Below, one piece after another: positions 42,679-53,081 of a DNA stretch of 64,000 bases; within the stretch, counting starts at the first letter, position 1; every line of letters begins with the position of its first letter. The stretch covers positions 90,036 to 154,035 of the forward strand of contig NZ_VOIR01000017.1 of the NCBI RefSeq assembly GCF_007923295.1, in the 5' to 3' direction. The notes beneath the pieces were generated by a model, which worked only from the letters and a program-made list of their open reading frames with translations, was not told the origin of the DNA and did not search any database. The stretch is from Agrococcus sediminis. GTDB lineage: Bacteria > Actinomycetota > Actinomycetes > Actinomycetales > Microbacteriaceae. A program made the position numbers and the translations under genes.

Positions 42679-42842
42679 GCGGAGGCCTCGATCGGGCGCT
42701 TCAGGAACGCGACGAGGCCGCCCTCAGGGCCGTTCGCGACGTGCACGAGCTCCCATCCGTCGGCGCCCCAGGTGTTCAGGATCGCCGTCTCTCGGTGGAT
42801 GAGCAGCGGCGTCGTCGCATACTCCCAGGTCGTCTTCGCCAT
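42675..42842 (-). CDS. DUF4177-like small protein
   Basis: 55 residues: 'MAKTTWEYATTPLLIHR' then 'ILNTWGADGWELVHVANGPE' and 'LVAFLKRPI'. The WEY...LN..GxDGWELV pattern is that of DUF4177. Function unknown. The ATG at 42842 is 50 bp from the divergent PBP start, and the stop overlaps the RidA gene start, so it is the first gene of a two-gene unit. Confidence 0.85.
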   Translation of the reverse strand: MAKTTWEYATTPLLIHRETAILNTWGADGWELVHVANGPEGGLVAFLKRPIEASA

Positions 42843-42891
42843 CGTGCGTGGTCCCCTGCCCTCATAGGTTGGTCGCGTACCCTCGTATGCT

Positions 42892-45453
42892 ATGGCCGCA
42901 TCACGACACAAGCCAGGAAGCCTGCTCGCCTCGCTCCTGGGACTCATCGGTTTCAGCGCGATCGCCGGGATCCTCGTCTCGGCGACGCTGACGCCGGCGC
43001 TCGCGGTCGCCTCGAGCACCGCGAACAGCGGCCTCGACATCTTCGAGAGCCTGCCCTCGTACGCGCAGATCAACCAGCAGGCCGAGCGCAACCGCATCTA
43101 CGGCCTGCGCGACGGCCAGCCGGTCGAGATCGCCCAGTTCTACGCCCAGGACCGCCAGGTGCTGCGCTGGCAGCAGGTGCCGCGCAACACCGTCGAGGCG
43201 CTCGTCGCGGGCGAGGACCGCCGCTTCTACTCGCACGGCGGCGTCGACGCGCCGTCGGTCATCCGCGCCGGCCTCTCGCAGGTCGGCTTCGGCGGCGAGT
43301 CCGGCGCCTCGACCCTCACGATGCAGCTCGTGCGCCAGCAGATCGCCATGGACGCGTTCATCCGCGGCGACCAGGAGACCTACGAGCAGCAGTACCAGGA
43401 GAGCTACCAGCGCAAGCTCGCCGAGATGCGGCTCGCGATCGGCCTCGAGCAGCGCTACACGAAGAACGAGGTGGTGCTCGCCTACCTCAACATCGCCAAC
43501 TTCGGCGGCAACGTCTACGGCATCCAGGCCGGCGCGCAGCGCATCTTCAACAAGCCCGCCTCCGAGCTGACGATCGCCGAGTCGGCCGCGCTCATCGCGA
43601 CGGTGCAGAACCCGTCGATCCGCAACCTGTTCAACGCCGAGAACTGGGAGCGCAACCAGGAGCGGCGCGATTTCATCATCAACCGGATGGCCGCCGACGG
43701 CTACATCACGGCGGAGCAGCGCGACGAGGCGCTCGCGACGCCGGTCGACGAGGAGTTCGTCGACATCCAGCCCGCGAACAACGGCTGCATCGCCGGCTAC
43801 GACTCGGCGCGCTTCTTCTGCGACTACGTGCAGCGCGTGCTCGCCCAGGACCAGGTGGACGGCCACTACATCCTCGGCGCATCCGAGGAGGACAACGCCG
43901 CCGCGCTCTTCCAGGGCGGCTACCGCATCTACACGTCGATCGATCTCGGCCTCAACGACTCGGTGCAGGCGCTGCTCGACCAGAACGTGCCGAACACCGA
44001 GACCCGCTGGCAGTCCGGCGGCGCGGTGACCCAGCTCGAGGTCGGCACCGGGCGCATCCTGACGATGGCGCAGAACAAGGACTACTTCAACGGCGACGGC
44101 GCACCGCCGACCGCGAGCGCGGTGAACTTCAACGCCGACTACGCGCACGGCCGCTCCGGCGGCTTCCAGCCGGGCTCCGGGTTCAAGATCTTCACGCTCG
44201 CCCAGTGGATCATCGACGGCCACTCGGTCGACGAGCAGATCGACGCGACGCGCGAGGAGTGGCCGCTGGGCGCCTTCCGCGCCGAGTGCACGGGCCTCGT
44301 CTCCGAGCCGTGGGACCCGCAGAACAACGAGGGCCAGGAGTACGCCCGCATGACGCCGACCGAGATCATGGTCAACTCGGTCAACACCGGCATCGCCCGC
44401 ATGGCGAGCCAGATGGACCTGTGCGACATCCACCAGACCGCCGCGAACATGGGCGTCGTGCCCGCCGACGGCAGCGACTGGCAGATCTTCGCGCCGGCCG
44501 TGATCGGCTCGGGCTCGAACGTGACGCCGATGGGCATGGCCTCGGCCTTCGCCACGATCGCGAACGGCGGCGTCTACTGCCGCCCGATCGCGATCGACCG
44601 GATCGTGGCGCGCGACGGCTCCGAGGTGCAGCCTCCCGGCCAGGACTGCCAGCAGGCCATCACGCCCGAGGTGGCGTCGGTGCTGCAGGCCACCCTCGAG
44701 ACGGTCACCGAGCGCAACCCGATCAACAACCCGCCCGGCACCACGCCCGTCATCTCGAAGACGGGCACGACGAACGGCGTCGTGCAGACCTGGGTGAACG
44801 GCGCGAGCCCTGAGATCGCGACCTCCGTCTGGGTCGGCAACATCGTCGGCAACTACTCGCTCGAGGAGCGCTGGAACGTGCGCTCGACGATCTTCCGCGG
44901 CGCGATGGCCGAGGGCATCGCGCGCTACCCGGGCGGCGAGTTCCTCTCCCCCGACGCCGACACGCTGCGCGGCAATGCGAGCCAGCTGCCGGATGTCTCG
45001 GGCCAGTCGGTCGAGGCCGCCACGGCCGCGCTCGAGGGCGCCGGGTACACAGTGCAGGTCTCCGACCCGATCGACGGCCTGCAGGCAGAGGGGCTCGTCG
45101 AGTACACGGCGCCCGGCGCCGGCTCGCTCGTGACCACCTCGACGCCGATCATCCTCTACCCGTCGAACGGCGGGCTCGCCGAGGGCGACGCGGAGGAGAC
45201 CGCGCCGCCCGCCGACCCGGCCGCCCAGATGTGGCCGGACCTCGTGGCGAGCTCGCTCGCCGACGCCCGCACGACGCTCTCGGGCGCAGGGTTCGACCCG
45301 GCGCTGCTGCAGATCACCTGGCAGGACCACGGCGAGGCCAATCTCTGCACGGTGCTCGCGCAGAACCCGCTGCCCGACACCCCGGGCGAGCCCGACGACC
45401 CGATCTCGGTCGTCGTGGGCACGAACGCCTCCGGGGGCGACCCTGGCTGCTAG
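42892..45453 (+). CDS. Bifunctional penicillin-binding protein (class A, transglycosylase/transpeptidase) with PASTA domains
   Basis: 853 residues. One N-terminal membrane anchor (about 14-40). GT51 domain (about 70-260) with 'VAGEDRRFYSHGGVD' (catalytic Glu) and 'GASTLTMQLVRQQ'. Transpeptidase domain (about 350-690) with active-site SxxK in 'QPGSGFKIFTLAQW', SxN in 'MVNSVNTGIARM' and KTG in 'VISKTGTTNG'. Two PASTA domains follow (from about 700 and 775), joined by an acidic linker. It polymerises and cross-links peptidoglycan. SxxK reads SGFK where STFK is more usual. The gene lies divergent to DUF4177. Confidence 0.94.
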   Translation: MAASRHKPGSLLASLLGLIGFSAIAGILVSATLTPALAVASSTANSGLDIFESLPSYAQINQQAERNRIYGLRDGQPVEIAQFYAQDRQVLRWQQVPRNTVEALVAGEDRRFYSHGGVDAPSVIRAGLSQVGFGGESGASTLTMQLVRQQIAMDAFIRGDQETYEQQYQESYQRKLAEMRLAIGLEQRYTKNEVVLAYLNIANFGGNVYGIQAGAQRIFNKPASELTIAESAALIATVQNPSIRNLFNAENWERNQERRDFIINRMAADGYITAEQRDEALATPVDEEFVDIQPANNGCIAGYDSARFFCDYVQRVLAQDQVDGHYILGASEEDNAAALFQGGYRIYTSIDLGLNDSVQALLDQNVPNTETRWQSGGAVTQLEVGTGRILTMAQNKDYFNGDGAPPTASAVNFNADYAHGRSGGFQPGSGFKIFTLAQWIIDGHSVDEQIDATREEWPLGAFRAECTGLVSEPWDPQNNEGQEYARMTPTEIMVNSVNTGIARMASQMDLCDIHQTAANMGVVPADGSDWQIFAPAVIGSGSNVTPMGMASAFATIANGGVYCRPIAIDRIVARDGSEVQPPGQDCQQAITPEVASVLQATLETVTERNPINNPPGTTPVISKTGTTNGVVQTWVNGASPEIATSVWVGNIVGNYSLEERWNVRSTIFRGAMAEGIARYPGGEFLSPDADTLRGNASQLPDVSGQSVEAATAALEGAGYTVQVSDPIDGLQAEGLVEYTAPGAGSLVTTSTPIILYPSNGGLAEGDAEETAPPADPAAQMWPDLVASSLADARTTLSGAGFDPALLQITWQDHGEANLCTVLAQNPLPDTPGEPDDPISVVVGTNASGGDPGC

Positions 45454-45481
45454 CCGCGCGGTCGGCGCGGTCGTCGGCGGC

Positions 45482-46384
45482 GTGCTCGCCGCCGGCGCCG
45501 CGGTCGCCGCGTACGCCACAGCCGTCGAGCCGCGCGCGTTCCGCATCCGCTCCGAGACGCTGCGCATCCTGCCCGCCGGCGCGCGCCCGATCACGCTGCT
45601 GCACCTCGCCGACATCCACCTCGCGCCCTGGCAGGAGACGAAGCTCGACTGGCTCGAGGGCCTGGCGACGCTCGAGCCCGACCTGATCGTCAACACCGGC
45701 GACAGCCTCGGGCACCGCGCCGCGCTGCCGGTGCTGGCGGATGCGCTGCGCGTGTTCCAGGGCGTGCCCGGCTTCTTCGTCCACGGGTCGAACGACGTCT
45801 ACGGCCCCGAACTGAAGAACCCGCTCCGCTACTTCCGCGGGCCGTCGAGCGTCTCGGGCGAGTCGCGCGTCGAGCGCCTCGACATCCACGGGCTCGAGCG
45901 CGCGTACGAGGACCTCGGCTGGCTGAGCCTCAACAACACCGCCCGCGCCATCGAGGTGCGCGGCACTACCATCGCCGGCTTCGGCGTCTCGGACGCGCAC
46001 CGGCACTGGGACCGGCTCGACGAGACCGAGGGCGCGCTCTCGCGCATGCGGCGGGCGCTCGGCGACGCCCCCCGCGCGACGCTGGGCGTGACGCACGCGC
46101 CATACCGCCGCATCCTCGACGCCTTCGTCGACCTCGGCGCCGACGCGATCCTCGCGGGCCACACGCACGGCGGCCAGGTGCGCGTGCCCGGCGGGCACGC
46201 GATCGTCACGAACTGCGACATCCCGCGCGAGCAGGCGTCGGGGTTGAGCGAGTGGGCCCACGGCGGCCGCTCCGTGCCGCTCACGGTGTCGCAGGGCATC
46301 GGCTCGTCGATCTTCGCCCCGTTCCGGCTCGGCACGCCGCCGGAGGCGGTCGTCGTGTCGCTCCTGCCGCGCGACATCGGGTAG
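45482..46384 (+). CDS. Membrane-anchored metallophosphoesterase
   Basis: 300 residues from the GTG at 45482. The only in-frame alternatives upstream lie inside the PBP gene and lack ATG/GTG/TTG, so the start is forced unless a CTG at 45443 is used. A short hydrophobic anchor (1-16) precedes the calcineurin-like domain: 'LLHLADIHLAPWQ' (DxH), 'LIVNTGDSLG' (GD), 'VHGSNDVYG' (GSND where GNH is usual), 'GVTHAPYRR' and 'LAGHTHGGQVRVPG' (GHxH). Similar to YkuE-like enzymes. It follows the PBP gene by 28 bp and may be co-transcribed. Confidence 0.88.
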   Translation: MLAAGAAVAAYATAVEPRAFRIRSETLRILPAGARPITLLHLADIHLAPWQETKLDWLEGLATLEPDLIVNTGDSLGHRAALPVLADALRVFQGVPGFFVHGSNDVYGPELKNPLRYFRGPSSVSGESRVERLDIHGLERAYEDLGWLSLNNTARAIEVRGTTIAGFGVSDAHRHWDRLDETEGALSRMRRALGDAPRATLGVTHAPYRRILDAFVDLGADAILAGHTHGGQVRVPGGHAIVTNCDIPREQASGLSEWAHGGRSVPLTVSQGIGSSIFAPFRLGTPPEAVVVSLLPRDIG

Positions 46385-46428
46385 ACTGGCGAGGTTGCAC
46401 AGCCGGGGACGCGTTCCCGGCGGAGCAC

Positions 46429-46503
<75 letters not shown>

Positions 46504-46508
46504 TTGAG

Positions 46509-46551
46509 GCAGAAGGGCTCAATGCGGCGAAGCCGCGTTGAGCCCTTCTGC
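46509..46551 (+). terminator. 20-bp stem terminator after tRNA-Pro
   Basis: GCAGAAGGGCTCAATGCGGC (46509-46528), loop GAA, then its complement at 46532-46551 with a single G-U. It sits 7 bases after the tRNA, with no U-run. Unusually long stem. Confidence 0.75.
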
Positions 46552-46557
46552 ATCAAG

Positions 46558-46704
46558 GTCGAGTAGCGCGCACAGCGCGCGTACCGAGACCTGGCGGCTG
46601 GGCTGGCGAGCGCTCTCGTCTCGATACGCCGCCTGCGGCGGCTACTCGACGAGCGAAGGCGGCGGCTGCTCGACGAGCGGCGGCGGCGGCTACTCGACGA
46701 GCGG
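46558..46704. repeat. Palindromic intergenic repeat cluster (CTCGATACG...CTACTCGAC type)
   Basis: Two copies in opposite orientation, 46558-46591 and 46618-46650, of a 33-34-base palindromic unit of the form GGTCTCG(A/G)TACG-stem-CTACTCGAC. They are followed by two more partial units carrying GCT(A/G)CTCGACGAGCGG at 46666-46680 and 46690-46704. This is a REP-like element of the kind I associate with Microbacteriaceae. Its last unit overlaps the 3' end of tdk. Confidence 0.75.
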
Positions 46705-47304
46705 AGCGGGAGCGCCCAGCCGTCCGCCCGACTCCTCCAGGTAGCACGTGGCGCACAGCGACTCGTAGGTGACGGCCTCGCCGTCGATCGCGACCTGGTC
46801 GCCGTCGAAGACGAAGCGGTCGCCGACCTTGCGGCCGTTGAAGAGCGCCTTGCGGCCGCACCGGCAGATGGTCTTCAGCTCCTCGAGCGAGTGCGCCAGC
46901 TCGAGCAGCCGCGCCGAGCCGGGGAACGCGTGCGTCAGGAAGTCGGTGCGGATGCCGTAGGCGAGCACGGGCACGCCGCGCTCGACGGCGATGCGCAGCA
47001 GCTCGTCGACCTGCTCGGGCCGCAGGAACTGCGCTTCGTCGACGAGCAGGCACGCGACGGGCTCGGGGCGCTCGGCGGCGGCCGCCTCGAACGCATCCAG
47101 CACCGAGTCCTGCGGTGCGACGAGGAAGTCGACCGCGCGGGTGACGCCGAGCCGCGAGACGACGTCGCGCTCGCCCTTCGTGTCGGTGGCGGGCTTCGCG
47201 AGCAGCACGCGCTGCCCGCGCTCCTCGTAGTTGAACGCCGCCTGCAGGAGCCCGGTGGACTTGCCGGAGTTCATCGCCCCGTAGCGGAAGTACAGCTTCG
47301 CCAC
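46690..47304 (-). CDS. tdk: Thymidine kinase
   Basis: 204 residues, type II TK. P-loop 'YGAMNSGKSTGLLQ' (8-21), 'LLVDEAQFLRPEQVDEL' (Walker B, about 86-102), lasso region 'YGIRTDFLTHAFPGS', and zinc ligands in 'CRCGRKALFNGRK' and 'SLCATCYLE'. It phosphorylates thymidine for salvage. GTG start at 47304. The last four residues (PLVE) and the stop codon come from the REP-like repeat, so the C-terminus may be altered from the ancestral form. Confidence 0.93.
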   Translation of the reverse strand: MAKLYFRYGAMNSGKSTGLLQAAFNYEERGQRVLLAKPATDTKGERDVVSRLGVTRAVDFLVAPQDSVLDAFEAAAAERPEPVACLLVDEAQFLRPEQVDELLRIAVERGVPVLAYGIRTDFLTHAFPGSARLLELAHSLEELKTICRCGRKALFNGRKVGDRFVFDGDQVAIDGEAVTYESLCATCYLEESGGRLGAPAPLVE

Positions 47305-47306
47305 GG

Positions 47307-47936
47307 CTAGAGCAGGCCGTCTTCTTCTGCGCGGTTGATGAGCTCGGCGCGACGGCCGGCGGGCCGGTCGACGGCCGCGTACTTGGCGCGCACGCGCCGC
47401 AGGAAGGTCTTGGCGGTCTCGTAGCCGACGCCCATCTCGGCCGCGACCTGCACGGTCGTCAGGCCCTGCACGTAGTGCGTGAGCGCCCGCCGCTCCCCCG
47501 GCGACAGGCGAGGGCGCCGCTCGGCGGGCTCGTCGGTCCAGCTCGTGGTGCGGCGCCGCGTGGGTCGGCGCACCGCCGCGACCTGCTCGGCCACCGCCTC
47601 GGCGGGCTCGCCGAGCGGCACGATCGCGGCGCCGAGGCCCTCGAGCGCCCGCCGCAGGGTCGTGTCGACGTCGGCGTGCACGACGACGAGCGCGCCTGCG
47701 GCGACGCCCGTGCGCGCGTGCGCGAGCATGGTCCTGCCGGGCTCCTCGGCGAGCACGACCACGTCGCCAGGGAACCCCGGGTCGACGACGAGGTTGGCGA
47801 ACCGCGACGAGATCGCGGTCAGGGTGAGCGCCTCGTCGGCGTCGATCGCGTCGCGCAGCGCGTCCCTCTGCTCGCTGCCCGCGACCGCGCTGACGCGGCG
47901 CAGCGTCCCCGCGTCGGGGGACTCGGTCATGGACAT
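47307..47936 (-). CDS. LuxR-type helix-turn-helix transcriptional regulator
   Basis: 209 residues from the ATG at 47936 (47930 is an alternative). A C-terminal LuxR HTH: 'LSPGERRALTHYVQGLTTVQ', 'VAAEMGVGYETAKTFLRRVR', 'AKYAAVDRPAGRRAELINRA'. The N-terminal 130 residues resemble a response-regulator fold ('VVVLAEEPGRTMLAHARTGV', 'GALVVVHADV') but I cannot place a phospho-Asp with confidence, so it may be an atypical receiver. It lies between mqo (17 bp upstream) and tdk (2 bp downstream). A cognate kinase is not nearby. Confidence 0.8.
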   Translation of the reverse strand: MSMTESPDAGTLRRVSAVAGSEQRDALRDAIDADEALTLTAISSRFANLVVDPGFPGDVVVLAEEPGRTMLAHARTGVAAGALVVVHADVDTTLRRALEGLGAAIVPLGEPAEAVAEQVAAVRRPTRRRTTSWTDEPAERRPRLSPGERRALTHYVQGLTTVQVAAEMGVGYETAKTFLRRVRAKYAAVDRPAGRRAELINRAEEDGLL

Positions 47937-47953
47937 CGGTCTGCCTCTAGTCG

Positions 47954-49474
47954 CTAGGCGGTGCCGCTGCCCGCGGCAGCGGTCTGGAGCTCGGGCGCGG
48001 ACTCGGGGACGAGGCGCAGCACGCGAGCGGTGCGCTCGAGGCTCTCCCGCGCGGCCACCGGGTCGTCGTTCAGCCGCGTGCCGTAGCTGGGGATGAGCTC
48101 GCGGATCGTCTCGCGCCACTGCGGCATGCGCTCCGGGAAGCAGCGCTCGAAGATCGTCAGCATGATGTGGACGGCGGTGGATGCGCCGGGCGATGCGCCG
48201 AGCAGGCCGGCGATCGTGCCGTCCGCACCCGTCACGACCTCGGTGCCGAACTGCAGCACGCCGCCCTTGTCGGGGTCGCGCTTCATGACCTGCACGCGCT
48301 GGCCGGCGGTGATGAGGCGCCAGTCCTCGTCGCGCGCGTTCGGCATGAACTCGCGCAGCGCCTCGAGGCGCTTCGCGCGGGACGCGAAGACCTCGCCGAA
48401 CAGATAGCCGACCAGGTCGAGGTTGGCGAGGCCAGCGCGGATCATCGGGTACAGGTTGTGGCCCTTGATCGTCTCGAACATGTCGGTGTACGAGCCGGTC
48501 TTCAGGTACTTGGGGCTGAAGCCCGCGTAGGGGCCGAACAGCAGGCTCGCCTCGCCGTCGACGAGGCGCGTGTCGAGGTGCGGCACCGACATCGGCGGGG
48601 CGCCGACGCTCGCCTTGCCGTAGACCTTGGCGTTGTGGCGCGCGACGACCTCGGGGTTGTCGGTGCGCAGGAACGCACCGGTGATGGGGAACCCGGCGAA
48701 GCCCTTCGCCTCGGGGATGCCCGACTTCTGCAGCAGCTTGAGCGCGCCGCCGCCGCCGCCGACGAAGACGAACCGCGCGATCGCCTCGTTGGTGCTGAGG
48801 CCCACCTCGCGGCGCAGCTTCAGCCGCCAGGTGCCGTCGTCGAGCCGCTTGAGCCCGGTGACGGTGGTGTCGGTGTGCACGACCGCGCCGTCCGCCTGCA
48901 GGCGGTCGAAGAGCATCCGGGTCAGGGCGCCGAAGTCGACGTCGGTGCCGTCGGTCGAGCGGGTCGCGGCGATGCGCTGCGACTTCTTGCGACCGGGGAT
49001 GAGCGTGGGCGTCCAGGCGCGGATGACCTCGGGGTCCTCGGTGTACTCCATGCCGGCGAAGAGCGGCTCGTCCTTCAGCAGCTCCCAGCGGCGGCGCAGG
49101 TAGTCGACGTTGTCGTCGCCCCAGACGAGGGTCATGTGCGGCGTCGGCGAGATGAAGCCGGAGGGGTCGGGCAGCGTGCCGTCCTCGACGAACGACGCCC
49201 AGAGCTGGCGGGAGAGCTGGAACTGCTCGTTGATGTCGATCGCCTTCGCGGCGGTCATCGAGCCGTCGGGGCCCTCGGGCATGTAGTTGAGCTCGCAGAG
49301 GGCGGCGTGACCGGTGCCGGCGTTGTTCCACGGGCCGGATGACTCCTGGCCGACCTCGGGCAGGCGCTCGAAGACGCGGATCGTCCACGAGGGCTCGAGG
49401 CGGTGGAGGAGGGCGCCGAGCGTCGCGCTCATGATCCCTCCGCCGATGAGGGCCACGTCGATCGTCTTCGTCAC
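47954..49474 (-). CDS. mqo: Malate:quinone oxidoreductase
   Basis: 506 residues, an FAD enzyme on the inner face of the membrane that oxidises malate and feeds quinone. N-terminal FAD motif 'DVALIGGGIMSATLGALL' (6-23), 'GPWNNAGTGHAALCELNYMP' (47-66), 'VFVGGGGGALKLLQKSGIPE' near 235 and 'LLGASPGASTAVHIML' near the C-terminus are diagnostic. GTG start at 49474 with TAGAAT ending six bases upstream (49481-49486), a good leaderless promoter. Confidence 0.96.
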   Translation of the reverse strand: MTKTIDVALIGGGIMSATLGALLHRLEPSWTIRVFERLPEVGQESSGPWNNAGTGHAALCELNYMPEGPDGSMTAAKAIDINEQFQLSRQLWASFVEDGTLPDPSGFISPTPHMTLVWGDDNVDYLRRRWELLKDEPLFAGMEYTEDPEVIRAWTPTLIPGRKKSQRIAATRSTDGTDVDFGALTRMLFDRLQADGAVVHTDTTVTGLKRLDDGTWRLKLRREVGLSTNEAIARFVFVGGGGGALKLLQKSGIPEAKGFAGFPITGAFLRTDNPEVVARHNAKVYGKASVGAPPMSVPHLDTRLVDGEASLLFGPYAGFSPKYLKTGSYTDMFETIKGHNLYPMIRAGLANLDLVGYLFGEVFASRAKRLEALREFMPNARDEDWRLITAGQRVQVMKRDPDKGGVLQFGTEVVTGADGTIAGLLGASPGASTAVHIMLTIFERCFPERMPQWRETIRELIPSYGTRLNDDPVAARESLERTARVLRLVPESAPELQTAAAGSGTA

Positions 49475-49580
49475 CCTTCGATTCTAGGACGTCCTCCATG
49501 GACGCTCGACCCAGATCGTGCGCATCGCCAGGTTCCCAGGCCTAGCATGGGCGCGTCACCATCCGGCGAGAGGAGCGACC

Positions 49581-49919
49581 ATGGGAATCCTGGACGACGC
49601 GAAGGACAAGCTCGGCGACGCGGCCGAGTGGGTCAAGGACAAGGCCGAGAACCTGGGCGAGCAGGCGCAGGGCGCCGGGCAGACGCTCGGCGAGAAGGCC
49701 GCCGACGCGCGCCACTGGGCCGAGTCGAAGCTGGGCGGCGACAGCGGCGAGCCGCAGCGCTTCGCCGGCGGCGCCGCTGAGGAGCGCACCGCCGACGGCG
49801 GCAGCTTCGCCACGGAGTGGGTGGATGCGTCGACCGACCAGGCGGCGGACGCACCGCAGGCCGAGCCGTCGGCGGAGGCGTCGCACGGCGGCGACCACCC
49901 CCAGCACCCCGCGGCCTGA
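49581..49919 (+). CDS. Small acidic, helix-rich protein, Rv0909/CsbD-like N-terminus
   Basis: 112 residues. The first 50 residues 'MGILDDAKDKLGDAAEWVKD' onward form a charged amphipathic helix like that of actinobacterial 'FLDDAKDK' proteins (labelled antitoxin or CsbD-like). The rest is Ala/Glu/Asp/Gly-rich and probably disordered, ending in a His-rich tail. GAGAGGAG precedes the ATG at 49581. No toxin gene is adjacent. I do not assign a function. Confidence 0.65.
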   Translation: MGILDDAKDKLGDAAEWVKDKAENLGEQAQGAGQTLGEKAADARHWAESKLGGDSGEPQRFAGGAAEERTADGGSFATEWVDASTDQAADAPQAEPSAEASHGGDHPQHPAA

Positions 49920-49932
49920 GCCGGTCGACGAC

Positions 49933-49962
49933 GGAGGGCGGCGCCGATCGGCGCCGCCCTCC
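49933..49962. terminator. Bidirectional terminator between the small acidic gene and asd
   Basis: GGAGGGCGGCGCC (49933-49945), loop GATC, perfect complement at 49950-49962. It lies between convergent genes. Confidence 0.8.
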
Positions 49963-49977
49963 TCCGTTCCGCTCTGG

Positions 49978-52455
<2,478 letters not shown>

Positions 52456-52481
52456 TCACCTCGAGGATGAGCGCTGCGGGC

Positions 52482-53081
52482 TCAACGCTCTACCGTGCGG
52501 CGGCCCTCAAACGCCCGGCCGAGCGTCATCTCGTCGGCGAACTCGAGATCGCCGCCGACGGGCAGCCCGCTCGCGAGCCGCGACACCCGCACGCCGAGCG
52601 GCAGGAGGGTGCGGATGAGGTAGGTCGCGGTGGCCTCGCCCTCGACGTTGGGGTCGGTGGCGATGATGACCTCCTCCACCGCGGCGTCCTGCAGCCGGGT
52701 CATGAGCGACGCGACGCGCAGCTGGTCGGGGCCGACGCCCTGCATCGGGTTGAGCGCGCCGCCGAGCACGTGGTACAGCCCGCGGTACTCGCGGGTGCGC
52801 TCGATGGCGACGACGTCCTTCGGCTCCTCGACGACGCAGATCGTCGTCGGCACCCGGCGAGGGTCGCGGCAGATCGCGCAGCGCTCCTCCTCGCCGATGT
52901 TGCCGCAGACGACGCAGAAGCGCACGCGCTCGCGCACCGTCTGGAGGATCGTCGCGAGCCGGTCGACGTCGAAGGTCTCGGTCTGGATGATGTGGAACGC
53001 GATGCGCTGCGCCGACTTCGGTCCGACGCCGGGCAGCCTCCCGAGCTCGTCGATGAGGTCCTGGACGATGCCGTCGTACAC
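52482..53081 (-). CDS. recR: Recombination protein RecR
   Basis: 199 residues. HhH region '[20 protein letters not shown]' (11-30), zinc finger CxxC..CxxC in '[20 protein letters not shown]' (56-75), Toprim domain '[16 protein letters not shown]' and '[19 protein letters not shown]'. With RecO/RecF it loads RecA at gaps. GTG start at 53081, immediately after the dnaX stop: dnaX-recR is a conserved pair, though the small YbaB/EbfC gene often found between them is absent here. Confidence 0.95.
   Translation of the reverse strand: MYDGIVQDLIDELGRLPGVGPKSAQRIAFHIIQTETFDVDRLATILQTVRERVRFCVVCGNIGEEERCAICRDPRRVPTTICVVEEPKDVVAIERTREYRGLYHVLGGALNPMQGVGPDQLRVASLMTRLQDAAVEEVIIATDPNVEGEATATYLIRTLLPLGVRVSRLASGLPVGGDLEFADEMTLGRAFEGRRTVER

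Noticed and set aside
49581..49919. Toxin-antitoxin pair suggested by the DDAKDK-type small protein
   Set aside because: No partner ORF of suitable size lies within 300 bp on either strand.
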